Shown one piece after another: positions 1 through 6,327 of a stretch of DNA of 10,564 nt. Origin of the DNA: Candidatus Zhuqueibacterota bacterium. Lineage in GTDB: Bacteria > SM23-31 > B21-G16. Numbering within the stretch: the first letter of the stretch is position 1; every line of letters begins with the position of its first letter. The notes below the pieces were generated by a model. The model worked only from the letters and a program-made list of their open reading frames with translations, was not told where the DNA came from and ran no database searches. Position numbers and translations under genes: made by a program. Location of the stretch: assembly GCA_003644825.1 (NCBI GenBank), contig QNDJ01000026.1, forward strand, positions 1-10,564. Direction: 5' to 3'.

Positions 1-162
1 AACAAATTCAGCCCGGGGTTCCCTGCAACTATGATAAGCATTTTCATCATAAAAATGACAGTTATAACAACAATGAAGATAACTTGAACATTCAGGGCAG
101 ATGTCTCTTCTTCCTATTTTTTTACTAATATCAATTATCGTATTACAATTATAACACCTCAT
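1..162 (-). CDS. Small cysteine-rich zinc-ribbon-like protein (partial, C-terminus outside window)
   Basis: An open frame starts at the ATG at 162-160 and runs 54 codons off the window edge without a stop. The peptide has paired cysteines in zinc-ribbon spacing: C3-x2-C6, C22-x2-C25, C31, C32 and C35, then C46. The stretch around residues 16-35 (KIGRRDICPECSSYLHCCYNC) followed by FYD and CREP resembles small conserved cysteine-rich proteins of unknown function found in many bacterial phyla. That resemblance is from memory and not searched. It probably binds one or two zinc ions; no enzymatic role can be read. The start lies 2 nt after the aminotransferase stop, so the two genes are probably cotranscribed and translationally coupled. 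Only a weak GAG-type ribosome site is visible, inside the aminotransferase end. It is too short to exclude chance entirely, but the cysteine pattern argues for a real gene. Confidence 0.72.
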   Translation of the reverse strand, partial: MRCYNCNTIIDISKKIGRRDICPECSSYLHCCYNCHFYDENAYHSCREPRAEFV

Positions 163-164
163 TT

Positions 165-1280
165 TCAATCCAGCTCATTTAACAGTTCATCAAGCAGGTT
201 CATTCCTGTAATGAAAACTTCTTTTTCAGGGCCATAACCAATCCTCAGGTATTTATCCATACCAAAATGGTCACCGGGAACAATAAGAACACTCTTTTCT
301 TTTCTTAATTTCTCAACAAGCACTGTAGAATTTATGTCCATATTGTATTTAATGTAAGCAATTGCACCGGCTTCAGGTTTGATATAACTGAAATTCTCTT
401 TATGGTTTTCAATCCATTCATCAAGAAACTTAATGTTGGTGTTTAATATTTTTCTTGTTCTTTCAAAGATTTTTTCTCGTTTTTCAGGTTTCAGGGCAAA
501 TCGAGCAAGATAATCACTTAATATTCCAGGAGATATTGTAACATAATCCTTATATCCCCATAACTTACCAATCATTTTTTTATTTCCGATGACCCAGCCT
601 ATCCTCAACCCCGGAAGACCATAGGCTTTTGATAAACCGTTGACCACAAAAAGTCGATCATATTTACCCCATAAAGATGAGGTTGTTACCCCATTCAATT
701 CTGAACCCTGGTATACCTCATCAGACAATATCCAGGTCCCTGCTTTATCAGCAATTTCACATATTTTTTCAATTCCTTTTTCATCTATAATGTTTCCTGT
801 TGGGTTATTTGGATTACATATCGCAATCATTTTTGTTCTTTCTGTTACCATCTTCTTTAATTCATCATAGTCAGGATTCCAGCCAAGCTCCTCTTTCAGA
901 TAAAATGGTTTAACAATTCCACCAAAACATCTGGAAATTCCCCAGATTTGCATATAATTGGGTAACATTAATATAAGTTCGTCTCCTCTGTCAATCATAC
1001 TCCAGATTGTTATAAAGTTTGCCTCTGCAGAACCATTCGTTACAATTACATTTTCAATTGAAGTCCCCGGATAAAATGAAGAAATAAGCTCACGCAGTTC
1101 CTCAGTTCCATTACTCTGAACATAACCAATGCCTGTATTCAACAAATCTTCTATATTAACATCACCATCTAATAATTCATTCAATTTCATCGGATGAACA
1201 CCACTTTCAGAAAGATTATATTTCACTATATTTTCCCATGTTGACTGCATTCTTTCCATTTTAAAAGGTTCCAATTTCAT
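165..1280 (-). CDS. PLP-dependent class I/II aminotransferase
   Basis: This is a complete 371-residue fold-type I aminotransferase, which moves an amino group between an amino acid and a 2-oxo acid using pyridoxal phosphate in the cytoplasm. Visible motifs in order are: a GYVQSNGTEELR segment (about 52-63) typical of the N-terminal substrate and dimer region; the phosphate-side TNGSAEA (81-87); CNPNNPTG (155-162) with Asn159 at the cofactor-ring position; SDEVY (186-190) with Asp187 expected to pair with the pyridine nitrogen; SKAYGLPGLRIGW (217-229) with Lys218 as the Schiff-base lysine and Arg226; and LRIGYG (345-350) with Arg346 expected to hold the substrate carboxylate. Length is slightly below the usual 380-400 residues but no motif is missing. 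The start is supported by a strong GAGGAG site 6 nt upstream. Substrate cannot be assigned: the family includes aspartate, aromatic and alanine aminotransferases, and the neighbours give no pathway clue. Confidence 0.95.
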   Translation of the reverse strand: MKLEPFKMERMQSTWENIVKYNLSESGVHPMKLNELLDGDVNIEDLLNTGIGYVQSNGTEELRELISSFYPGTSIENVIVTNGSAEANFITIWSMIDRGDELILMLPNYMQIWGISRCFGGIVKPFYLKEELGWNPDYDELKKMVTERTKMIAICNPNNPTGNIIDEKGIEKICEIADKAGTWILSDEVYQGSELNGVTTSSLWGKYDRLFVVNGLSKAYGLPGLRIGWVIGNKKMIGKLWGYKDYVTISPGILSDYLARFALKPEKREKIFERTRKILNTNIKFLDEWIENHKENFSYIKPEAGAIAYIKYNMDINSTVLVEKLRKEKSVLIVPGDHFGMDKYLRIGYGPEKEVFITGMNLLDELLNELD

Positions 1281-1286
1281 CAGGTT

Positions 1287-1292
1287 CTCCTC
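1287..1292 (-). promoter_or_regulatory. Ribosome binding site of the aminotransferase
   Basis: GAGGAG on the minus strand, 6 nt before the ATG at 1280. It is the strongest Shine-Dalgarno match in the window and fixes the aminotransferase start. Confidence 0.85.
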
Positions 1293-1299
1293 ATTTTCT

Positions 1300-1372
1300 A
1301 TTAAAGTTAAGAAATTTAATAATTAAAGTTAACTTGTTAATTTAATTTATATTACAAATACGAATATATCAA
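1300..1372 (-). promoter_or_regulatory. Candidate sigma-70 promoter and operator-like repeats of the aminotransferase
   Basis: On the minus strand, TTGATA (1372-1367) and TAAATT (1349-1344) are separated by 17 nt and would start a transcript near 1337. Just downstream lie a perfect 10-bp palindrome AAGTTAACTT (1326-1335) and two exact copies of ATTAAAGTTAA (1300-1310 and 1322-1332) 22 bp apart, about two helical turns. That spacing is what a dimeric repressor site covering the start point could look like. The region is very AT-rich, so chance matches are easy; this is a hypothesis read from position and spacing. Confidence 0.4.
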
Positions 1373-1402
1373 TAATATTTTTTATTTATTAATCTGCTTT
1401 AT

Positions 1403-1429
1403 TAAAGTCTATTTTCATATTTCCGATTA
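1403..1429 (+). promoter_or_regulatory. Candidate sigma-28 (FliA) flagellar promoter for fliD
   Basis: TAAAGTCT (1403-1410), an 11-nt spacer, then TCCGATTA (1422-1429). The classical FliA consensus is TAAAGTTT-N11-GCCGATAA, so the match is 7 of 8 in the -35, exact spacing, and 6 of 8 in the -10 with the diagnostic CCGAT core intact. A start point near 1436 would give a leader of about 60 nt before the fliD ATG. Position directly in front of a flagellar filament-cap gene makes this much more likely than a chance match. Confidence 0.65.
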
Positions 1430-1462
1430 TTCTAACAGGAAGATAGTTAAAGAAATGGATTT

Positions 1463-1486
1463 CACAGAAACGGAAGTTAATCTGTG
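1463..1486 (+). promoter_or_regulatory. Short hairpin in the fliD leader
   Basis: CACAGA (1463-1468) and TCTGTG (1481-1486) are perfect 6-bp arms around a 12-nt loop that carries GGAAG (1472-1476), the only Shine-Dalgarno-like string near fliD. That string lies 18 nt before the ATG, farther than usual. The hairpin might influence initiation; it is short and may be chance. Confidence 0.3.
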
Positions 1487-1494
1487 TATAAAAT

Positions 1495-2955
1495 ATGGCT
1501 GGAATATCTTCCATCAATACTCATCCAAGTATAGATACTCTGGTTTCCCAGTTTTTAGCACCTGATAGAAGACCCATTCAGGAACTCGAACAAACAAAAT
1601 CAGACCTTAAGAAAAAAGAATCCGTTTTTAATGACCTAAAAACAAAACTTAAGGAATTTAATGATAAAGTTGAAGAATTTATCACCATAAGTGTTAATAA
1701 TAAACTCAAAGCAAAAAAAGCTGATATAAGTAATAGTAAATATTTTACAGTTGAAACTACTGATGAAGCAAAAAATGGTGTTAATTCAATTTTCATTCAA
1801 AATTTAGCATCGTATGATGCAGCTGTAAGTAATCGATTAGAAAAAGAAGATGTCTCGGTTATTTCACCCGGAAGTTACCAATTTTCCATCAGTATTGGTT
1901 CAGATGAATTCACATCAATCTCTTTTAATGTAGAGGAAAATGACACCAATGAAACTGTCCTGAATAAAATTGCAGATGCTATAAATAACTCCGGGTTAAA
2001 GTTAAATGCAAACATCATAAATGATACAACCTCCAGTGTAAGGCTATCAATTAAAAGTGAAGAAACCGGCTCCGAAAATGCAATTAATCTAAAAAATGAA
2101 GGAGATAATGATATTCTTAATATCCTCGGATTTCTTGATACAAATGGAGAAAGAAAAGAAGCTTCTGGAACCAATGGTGGATTCGTTATACTGAACCAGG
2201 ATGACCTTAACGCAAAGATAAAAGTAGATGGTATTGATATTGTCAGTCAATCCAATAGAATTGAAAATGTCATCAAGGGTGTTATAATCAACCTGCATTC
2301 TTCACAACAGGATGGAGAAACACCTCTAAGGCTTACCATCTCTACTGATGTTGATACTGTAAAGAAAGAAATAAAAGAATTTATCGATAAATATAATGAA
2401 ATAATAAATTATATAACCGAGAAATCTAAAATTGATATTGAATCCAATAAAAGAGGATACCTAGCAGGTGAACCAACATATTCTCAATTAAAATTCAAAC
2501 TTCGATGGTTAATATCAGGACCTGTTGAGGGTGTTAAAGAGGGAAATCCATCACTTCTATCTGAAATCGGAATTAAAATGAATAAAGACGGCACCCTGAA
2601 AATCTCCGACGACGAAAAATTAACAGAAGCTATTGAAAATAACAATGAAGCTGTTTCAGACCTTTTCAACCTGGAAAACGGTATCGGTAATAGGGTAAAT
2701 AACCTGTTGGAAAGTTTCGTCAGAACAGGTGGTATTGTCGATACAAGTAAAAAAATGATCTCTCAACGAATAGATAATATAGATAAAAGAATCGACAGTA
2801 TTGAACAGCATTTAAGGATTAAAGAAGAAGACCTGAGAAGAAAATTTATTAATCTTCAAAAAACCCTCAGTATGTTAAATTCCCAACAAGCTATAATCAG
2901 TAAAAGTATGTTTAATTATATGACTCCTTATTCATCTCAGGGATATTTCTATTAA
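1495..2955 (+). CDS. fliD: Flagellar hook-associated protein 2 (filament cap) FliD
   Basis: A 486-residue FliD, the cap protein at the flagellar tip under which exported flagellin subunits fold and assemble; it is itself exported by the flagellar type III system. The N-terminal FliD region (about 1-100) has the expected coiled-coil segment (LEQTKSDLKKKESVFNDLKT, about 31-50). The middle has the D2/D3-type segment with KVDGIDIVSQSNRIENVIKG (243-262). The C-terminal FliD domain has LSEIGIKMNKDGTLKIS (355-371) and NNEAVSDLF (383-391), then a long coiled coil (about 420-460) and the LNSQQ stretch typical of the family end, followed by an aromatic tail (YMTPYSSQGYFY). The N-terminus lacks the usual glycine-rich GLGSGLD motif and has SINTHPSIDTLVSQ instead. 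The start is the first in-frame ATG after a stop at 1489-1491; there is no close Shine-Dalgarno. No fliS or fliC lies alongside. A sigma-28-type promoter upstream supports the call. Confidence 0.95.
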   Translation: MAGISSINTHPSIDTLVSQFLAPDRRPIQELEQTKSDLKKKESVFNDLKTKLKEFNDKVEEFITISVNNKLKAKKADISNSKYFTVETTDEAKNGVNSIFIQNLASYDAAVSNRLEKEDVSVISPGSYQFSISIGSDEFTSISFNVEENDTNETVLNKIADAINNSGLKLNANIINDTTSSVRLSIKSEETGSENAINLKNEGDNDILNILGFLDTNGERKEASGTNGGFVILNQDDLNAKIKVDGIDIVSQSNRIENVIKGVIINLHSSQQDGETPLRLTISTDVDTVKKEIKEFIDKYNEIINYITEKSKIDIESNKRGYLAGEPTYSQLKFKLRWLISGPVEGVKEGNPSLLSEIGIKMNKDGTLKISDDEKLTEAIENNNEAVSDLFNLENGIGNRVNNLLESFVRTGGIVDTSKKMISQRIDNIDKRIDSIEQHLRIKEEDLRRKFINLQKTLSMLNSQQAIISKSMFNYMTPYSSQGYFY

Positions 2956-3017
2956 TTTCATTACTCAAACTCCTGAATTTTTCATTCCAAAAGATAAACA
3001 TACCTATCTTAAATTAA

Positions 3018-3053
3018 TTGATTCTTGATTTTTAAATTAATAGAATATATATT
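3018..3053 (+). promoter_or_regulatory. Candidate sigma-70 promoter(s) for the DUF362 to pfk gene run
   Basis: Two overlapping pairs with 17-nt spacing are visible: TTGATT (3018-3023) with TAGAAT (3041-3046), and TTGATT (3025-3030) with TATATT (3048-3053). Both sit in the 119-bp fliD to DUF362 gap and would start transcripts 15-25 nt before the next ATG. This is the only sizeable gap before the five-gene run apart from the one holding the inverted-repeat element. AT-rich sequence lowers the weight of the match. Confidence 0.4.
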
Positions 3054-3074
3054 AACTAAAAACCGGGCTTCTAT

Positions 3075-4208
3075 ATGGCGAAAGTAAGCATTGTTAACAC
3101 TTATAGTACCAGTATAAGAGATTGTCTTAACAGGTCTGTTGAGCTCATAGGTGGCTGGGATAGATTTGTAAAAAGAGGAGATAGAGTCTTAATAAAACCA
3201 AATATCTTTATTAAAGGAGATTATCGGTCAGGAAAGATTACACATCCGGAACTTATTTTATCAGTATGTAAAGCCCTCTGGGAGATTGGAGCAAAAGTTT
3301 TCATCTGTGAAAGAACTAATAACATCTATGAAAATCTTAAAGATTACCCTGAAATTTTAAAATATGCTCGGATAATTAGCCTTGAGGAATTACCCTGTAA
3401 GAATACAACATTAAAAAATGCTATTTCGTTAAAAATATCTTTACCAATACCTGAAATAATTAATGACTGTGATGTATTTATAAATATGCCATCTATCAGG
3501 ACTCATGCTCTCACAAAAATTTCTAACAGTTTAAAAAATATAATGGGAATTTTACCGGATACTGCTGCTTTTCACCTTCACCAGTGTGGATTGCACCGCT
3601 CAATTGTTGAATTGAACCAGTATAGAAAAAGTGACCTAATAATTTATGATGGAACATATTCACTTCAGGGTGATTTCCCGCCCTTTGGTGAGCCCCTTAA
3701 AAGTAATATAATTATATCAGGAGATAATCCAGTAGCCGTTGACGCCGTTACAGCAAAAGTAATAGGGTTTGAACCGGAAGAGGTTAAGCATATAAAAATT
3801 GCTTTTAAACAGGGGCTCGGGCCAATATCGTTGAAAGAAATTAAATTATACGGTGAATCAATTGAAACCATTAAAAAGACAGTTAAGTTTAAAAAAGCCA
3901 TATCAAATATAGATAACCTTAAAGATAAATTCATTTTTTATACTGGTGGTATATGTATGGATTGCATACCGTCAGCAGCTTCAGGTTTGATAGCTACACT
4001 GGAACAAAAATGGATAAAAAATATAGATACCCGGGATATTGCTATTGTTATCGGTTCCTCTGGAGAATTACCAGTAATTAATGAAAAAAACATTATTTTA
4101 TTCGGAAATTGTACCTACCCTTACATAGATATAGGGAATTACATCCCCGGGTGTCCACCACAGGCAACTATGATATTTGAAGAAATTAAAAAATTATGTT
4201 CAAATTAA
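3075..4208 (+). CDS. DUF362 family protein with C-terminal four-cysteine (putative Fe-S) segment
   Basis: A 377-residue protein. Residues about 1-260 are a DUF362 domain, with KPN (41-43), THPEL (56-60), MPSIRTHALTKISNSLKNIMG (138-158) and NPVAVDAVTAKVIGFEPEEVKHI (218-240), all in the usual order. The biochemical role of DUF362 is not settled; many members carry a C-terminal ferredoxin-type 4Fe-4S domain. Here the tail (about 285-377) instead shows GGICMDC (Cys294, Cys297), FGNC (Cys346) and GCPP (Cys360). This C-x2-C...C...GCPP arrangement could ligate one Fe-S cluster and is reminiscent of the GCPP segment of the 20-kDa NADH dehydrogenase and hydrogenase small-subunit family; that comparison is inference. 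No signal peptide or membrane segment is seen. The start has no clear ribosome site but is the first ATG after an in-frame stop at 3057-3059. It is 19 nt from the downstream lipoprotein gene and probably cotranscribed. Confidence 0.93.
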   Translation: MAKVSIVNTYSTSIRDCLNRSVELIGGWDRFVKRGDRVLIKPNIFIKGDYRSGKITHPELILSVCKALWEIGAKVFICERTNNIYENLKDYPEILKYARIISLEELPCKNTTLKNAISLKISLPIPEIINDCDVFINMPSIRTHALTKISNSLKNIMGILPDTAAFHLHQCGLHRSIVELNQYRKSDLIIYDGTYSLQGDFPPFGEPLKSNIIISGDNPVAVDAVTAKVIGFEPEEVKHIKIAFKQGLGPISLKEIKLYGESIETIKKTVKFKKAISNIDNLKDKFIFYTGGICMDCIPSAASGLIATLEQKWIKNIDTRDIAIVIGSSGELPVINEKNIILFGNCTYPYIDIGNYIPGCPPQATMIFEEIKKLCSN

Positions 4209-4215
4209 CAAAAAT

Positions 4216-4220
4216 GAGGT
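4216..4220 (+). promoter_or_regulatory. Ribosome binding site deciding the start of the TPR-parvulin gene
   Basis: GAGGT, 7 nt before the ATG at 4228. It favours this start over the in-frame ATG at 4177, which would overlap the preceding gene and place 17 polar residues in front of the signal peptide. Confidence 0.7.
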
Positions 4221-4227
4221 ATTAGTT

Positions 4228-4956
4228 ATGTGCAAAAGGGTCATATCATTACTTCTATCTTTTTTTCTAATTTCTATGATTGTAGTGTGTGGGATTAAAA
4301 AAGAAGCAAAACTGCATAATAACAAGGGTGTAAAATATTTCAGAGACGGTGAAATCAGTAAAGCAATTAGTGAATTTAAGAAAGCAATTGAGATTAGCCC
4401 AAAATTTGCTGAAGCACATTACAATCTTGGGAATGTTTATTCAAAAATTGACAGTATTGATGATGCTATGGCTTGCTGGCAAAAAACTATAGAACTGGAT
4501 AAAACTAACGCTACTGCTGTAATGTACATAGGGTTAGCCCATTTTAAGAAAGGAGAATTGGACTCGGCACTCTACTACTATGAAAAAGCGATTACTATGG
4601 ATGAAAACTTAAAAAATCTGAGTAATCCACTTAGAGATACATATTTTCAGAAAAAGAGGGAAGAGAAAGCTATAGCAGAAGGTAAAATGTGGGCAAGGCA
4701 GATAGTTGTAAAAACAAGAAGGGAAGCCCTGAGAATTATTAAGCAACTGGATCAGGGGGCTGATTTTGCTGACCTTGCCATAAAATACTCTATTGATACA
4801 AAAACAAATAAACACGGAGGCGATCTCGGATTCTTCTTTGAAAACCAGAAAAGTAAATTCATAGTAGAAAATGTAAAAAAACTTAAAAAAGGTGAATACT
4901 CTAAAAAACCGATTAAATCAGACCAGGGTTATGTTATATTTTTAAGATTAAATTAA
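4228..4956 (+). CDS. TPR-repeat protein fused to a parvulin-type (PpiC) peptidyl-prolyl isomerase, probable lipoprotein
   Basis: With the start at 4228 the product has 242 residues. Residues 1-20 form a signal peptide (basic MCKR, then a hydrophobic core) ending at Cys21. IVVC is an imperfect lipobox because the residue before Cys is Val rather than Gly, Ala or Ser, so lipidation is likely but not certain. Residues about 28-127 are three tetratricopeptide repeats (visible as NKGVKYFRDGEISKAISEFKKA, AHYNLGNVYSK, and YIGLAHFKKGELDSALYYYEKA). Residues about 156-242 are a parvulin domain: ARQIVVKTRREA, then GADFADLAIKYSID, GGDLGFF (197-203) and a DQGYVIFLRL end. Parvulins catalyse proline cis-trans isomerisation or act as chaperones on exported proteins; TPRs bind partners. 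It would act at the periplasmic face of a membrane, which suits its position before lpxB. The parvulin domain is compact and appears complete; the TPR fusion is less common than SurA or PrsA layouts. Confidence 0.88.
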   Translation: MCKRVISLLLSFFLISMIVVCGIKKEAKLHNNKGVKYFRDGEISKAISEFKKAIEISPKFAEAHYNLGNVYSKIDSIDDAMACWQKTIELDKTNATAVMYIGLAHFKKGELDSALYYYEKAITMDENLKNLSNPLRDTYFQKKREEKAIAEGKMWARQIVVKTRREALRIIKQLDQGADFADLAIKYSIDTKTNKHGGDLGFFFENQKSKFIVENVKKLKKGEYSKKPIKSDQGYVIFLRLN

Positions 4957-4979
4957 ACTTGTAAATCTCTATTAATTAC

Positions 4980-5111
4980 AAAAGGGGCTGTCTAAAAAGA
5001 GCAGGTCTGTCCTCGTCATTCCGGGTAAGAAAACAGAATAATTTTCTTGATAACATTGATTTACCTATCCTCTACAATAACAGAAAATTAACTTTTTAGA
5101 CAATCCCTTTT
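4980..5111. mobile_element. MITE-like element with imperfect 20-bp terminal inverted repeats upstream of lpxB
   Basis: The left end (4980-4999) and the reverse complement of the right end (5092-5111) match at 18 of 20 positions, sharing AAAAGGG and TGTCTAAAAAG with a two-base difference between them. The ends resemble the GGGGCTGTCTaAAAAG-type termini seen on several insertion sequence groups (recalled, not searched). TTAATTA occurs immediately outside the left arm (4972-4978) and at the right arm (5110-5116), which could be a target duplication, but TAATTA is self-complementary and could also extend the repeat. The interior of about 92 bp codes for nothing; it includes a weak inner inverted repeat AAGAAAA/TTTTCTT (5027-5033, 5042-5048). 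The size of about 132 bp with no transposase fits a non-autonomous element. The right end lies 11 nt from the lpxB ATG. Confidence 0.68.
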
Positions 5112-5122
5112 AATTATAATTT

Positions 5123-6283
5123 ATGAAAGACTCGGGAAAAAATATCCTCATTATTGCAGGTGAACCATCAGGAGACCTTCTGGGTGCGCCCCTTATAAGT
5201 GCTTTAAAAAAGTTAAACGAAAACATCGAGATTTACGGTATCGGTGGTAATTTAATGATAAATGAAGGATTGAAAAATATCTTTCATATAGACCAGCTTT
5301 CCATAATGGGGATTACTGAAATTATCAGAAAAATACCTTTTATGATGAAAGTGTTTATTAGAATGAAAAAAGAAATAGCTATGAGAAAACCTGATATCAT
5401 AGTATTAATTGATTACCCGGGTTTTAACCTGAGGTTCGCAAAAATTGCAAAAAAAAAAGGATTTAAAGTATTTTACTATGTTTCACCACAGATATGGGCA
5501 TGGAGAAAAAAAAGAATAAAATCAATCGCAAAATATGTGGACACAATGGCTGTTGTATTCAAGTTCGAAGAGGATATTTATAAAAAAGAAAAAATAAATG
5601 CTGAGTTCGTATCACATCCTGCCCTGGAAAGAATAAAAATAAATCTTTCAAAAGAAGAATTCCTATCTAAATACAAAATCAGACATTCCGCTCCCGTTAT
5701 TGGATTATTACCTGGAAGTAGAAAACAGGAAGTTATGAAAATTTTTCCGATAATGATAGAGGCTGTAGATAAAATAAAAAAAAAATTGGGCAACTTACAG
5801 GTTGTTGTTGGTAATCATCCTTCTCTGGAAAAATCTTTATACGAATATTACATTAAAGATTCCACTGATATATTTCTGACAGGAGAAGATATTTATGAAT
5901 CTATAAAGTATTCAGACTTTTTGATTATTTCATCAGGGACTGCAACAATTGAGTCTGCAATTCTTGAAACACCGATGCTTATTGTTTACAGAGTTTCCCC
6001 GATAACTTATTATCTGGGGAAATATCTTGTTAAATTGCCTTACATCGGTATGGTTAATATTCTCGCCGGTAAAATGATAGTTCCCGAGTTGATTCAAAAA
6101 AGATTTAATTCAGAATCCGTGGCTGAAACTGTCATTGATTTTCTCAACAATCCTGATAAAATTAACAATATGAAAGAAGAATTACGGAAAGTGAAAAGCT
6201 CACTTGGCGACGGCAGTGCATCAACCAGAACTGCAGAATTAATCCTTAAAGAAATAGAAAAAAATGAAAAACTATACTCATAA
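5123..6283 (+). CDS. lpxB: Lipid-A-disaccharide synthase
   Basis: A 386-residue GT19 glycosyltransferase that joins UDP-2,3-diacylglucosamine to lipid X to form the lipid A disaccharide, at the cytoplasmic face of the inner membrane. Its length matches the family (E. coli 382). Motifs: GEPSGD (13-18); DYPGFN (97-102), whose Asp97 corresponds to the essential Asp of E. coli DAPDFN; SPQIWAWR (121-128); SHPALE (164-169); LPGSR (196-200); SSGTATIE (270-277), the UDP-binding donor segment; and NILAG with PEL (312-316, 321-323). All are intact, so it should be active and implies an LPS or lipo-oligosaccharide outer membrane. No lpxA, lpxC, lpxD or lpxK is adjacent, unlike the usual lpxD-fabZ-lpxA-lpxB order. 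There is no recognisable ribosome site; the MITE-like element ends 11 nt upstream. Two A10 tracts (5449-5458, 5776-5785) lie inside the gene. Confidence 0.98.
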   Translation: MKDSGKNILIIAGEPSGDLLGAPLISALKKLNENIEIYGIGGNLMINEGLKNIFHIDQLSIMGITEIIRKIPFMMKVFIRMKKEIAMRKPDIIVLIDYPGFNLRFAKIAKKKGFKVFYYVSPQIWAWRKKRIKSIAKYVDTMAVVFKFEEDIYKKEKINAEFVSHPALERIKINLSKEEFLSKYKIRHSAPVIGLLPGSRKQEVMKIFPIMIEAVDKIKKKLGNLQVVVGNHPSLEKSLYEYYIKDSTDIFLTGEDIYESIKYSDFLIISSGTATIESAILETPMLIVYRVSPITYYLGKYLVKLPYIGMVNILAGKMIVPELIQKRFNSESVAETVIDFLNNPDKINNMKEELRKVKSSLGDGSASTRTAELILKEIEKNEKLYS

Positions 6284-6327
6284 TTTTACATAAAATGCTT
6301 TCTCCTTGAATATAAAAGAGATAATAA

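Noticed and set aside
640-870. Plus-strand open frame of 76 codons inside the aminotransferase.
   Set aside because: It is antisense to a motif-rich conserved gene and has no family resemblance, so it is a shadow frame.
1455-1568. Small open frame with an AGGAAG upstream, overlapping the fliD start out of frame.
   Set aside because: About 37 codons, out of frame with fliD and with no recognisable content; fliD homology clearly begins at 1495. It could at most be a leader peptide, for which there is no evidence.
3009-3041. Two copies of TTAAATTAAT 23 bp apart in the fliD to DUF362 gap, as a regulatory repeat.
   Set aside because: The unit is pure A and T in AT-rich intergenic DNA, so chance is a sufficient explanation.
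4177-4227. Longer N-terminus for the TPR-parvulin protein starting at 4177.
   Set aside because: It would overlap the end of the DUF362 gene and place polar residues before the signal peptide, while the ATG at 4228 has a good ribosome site.
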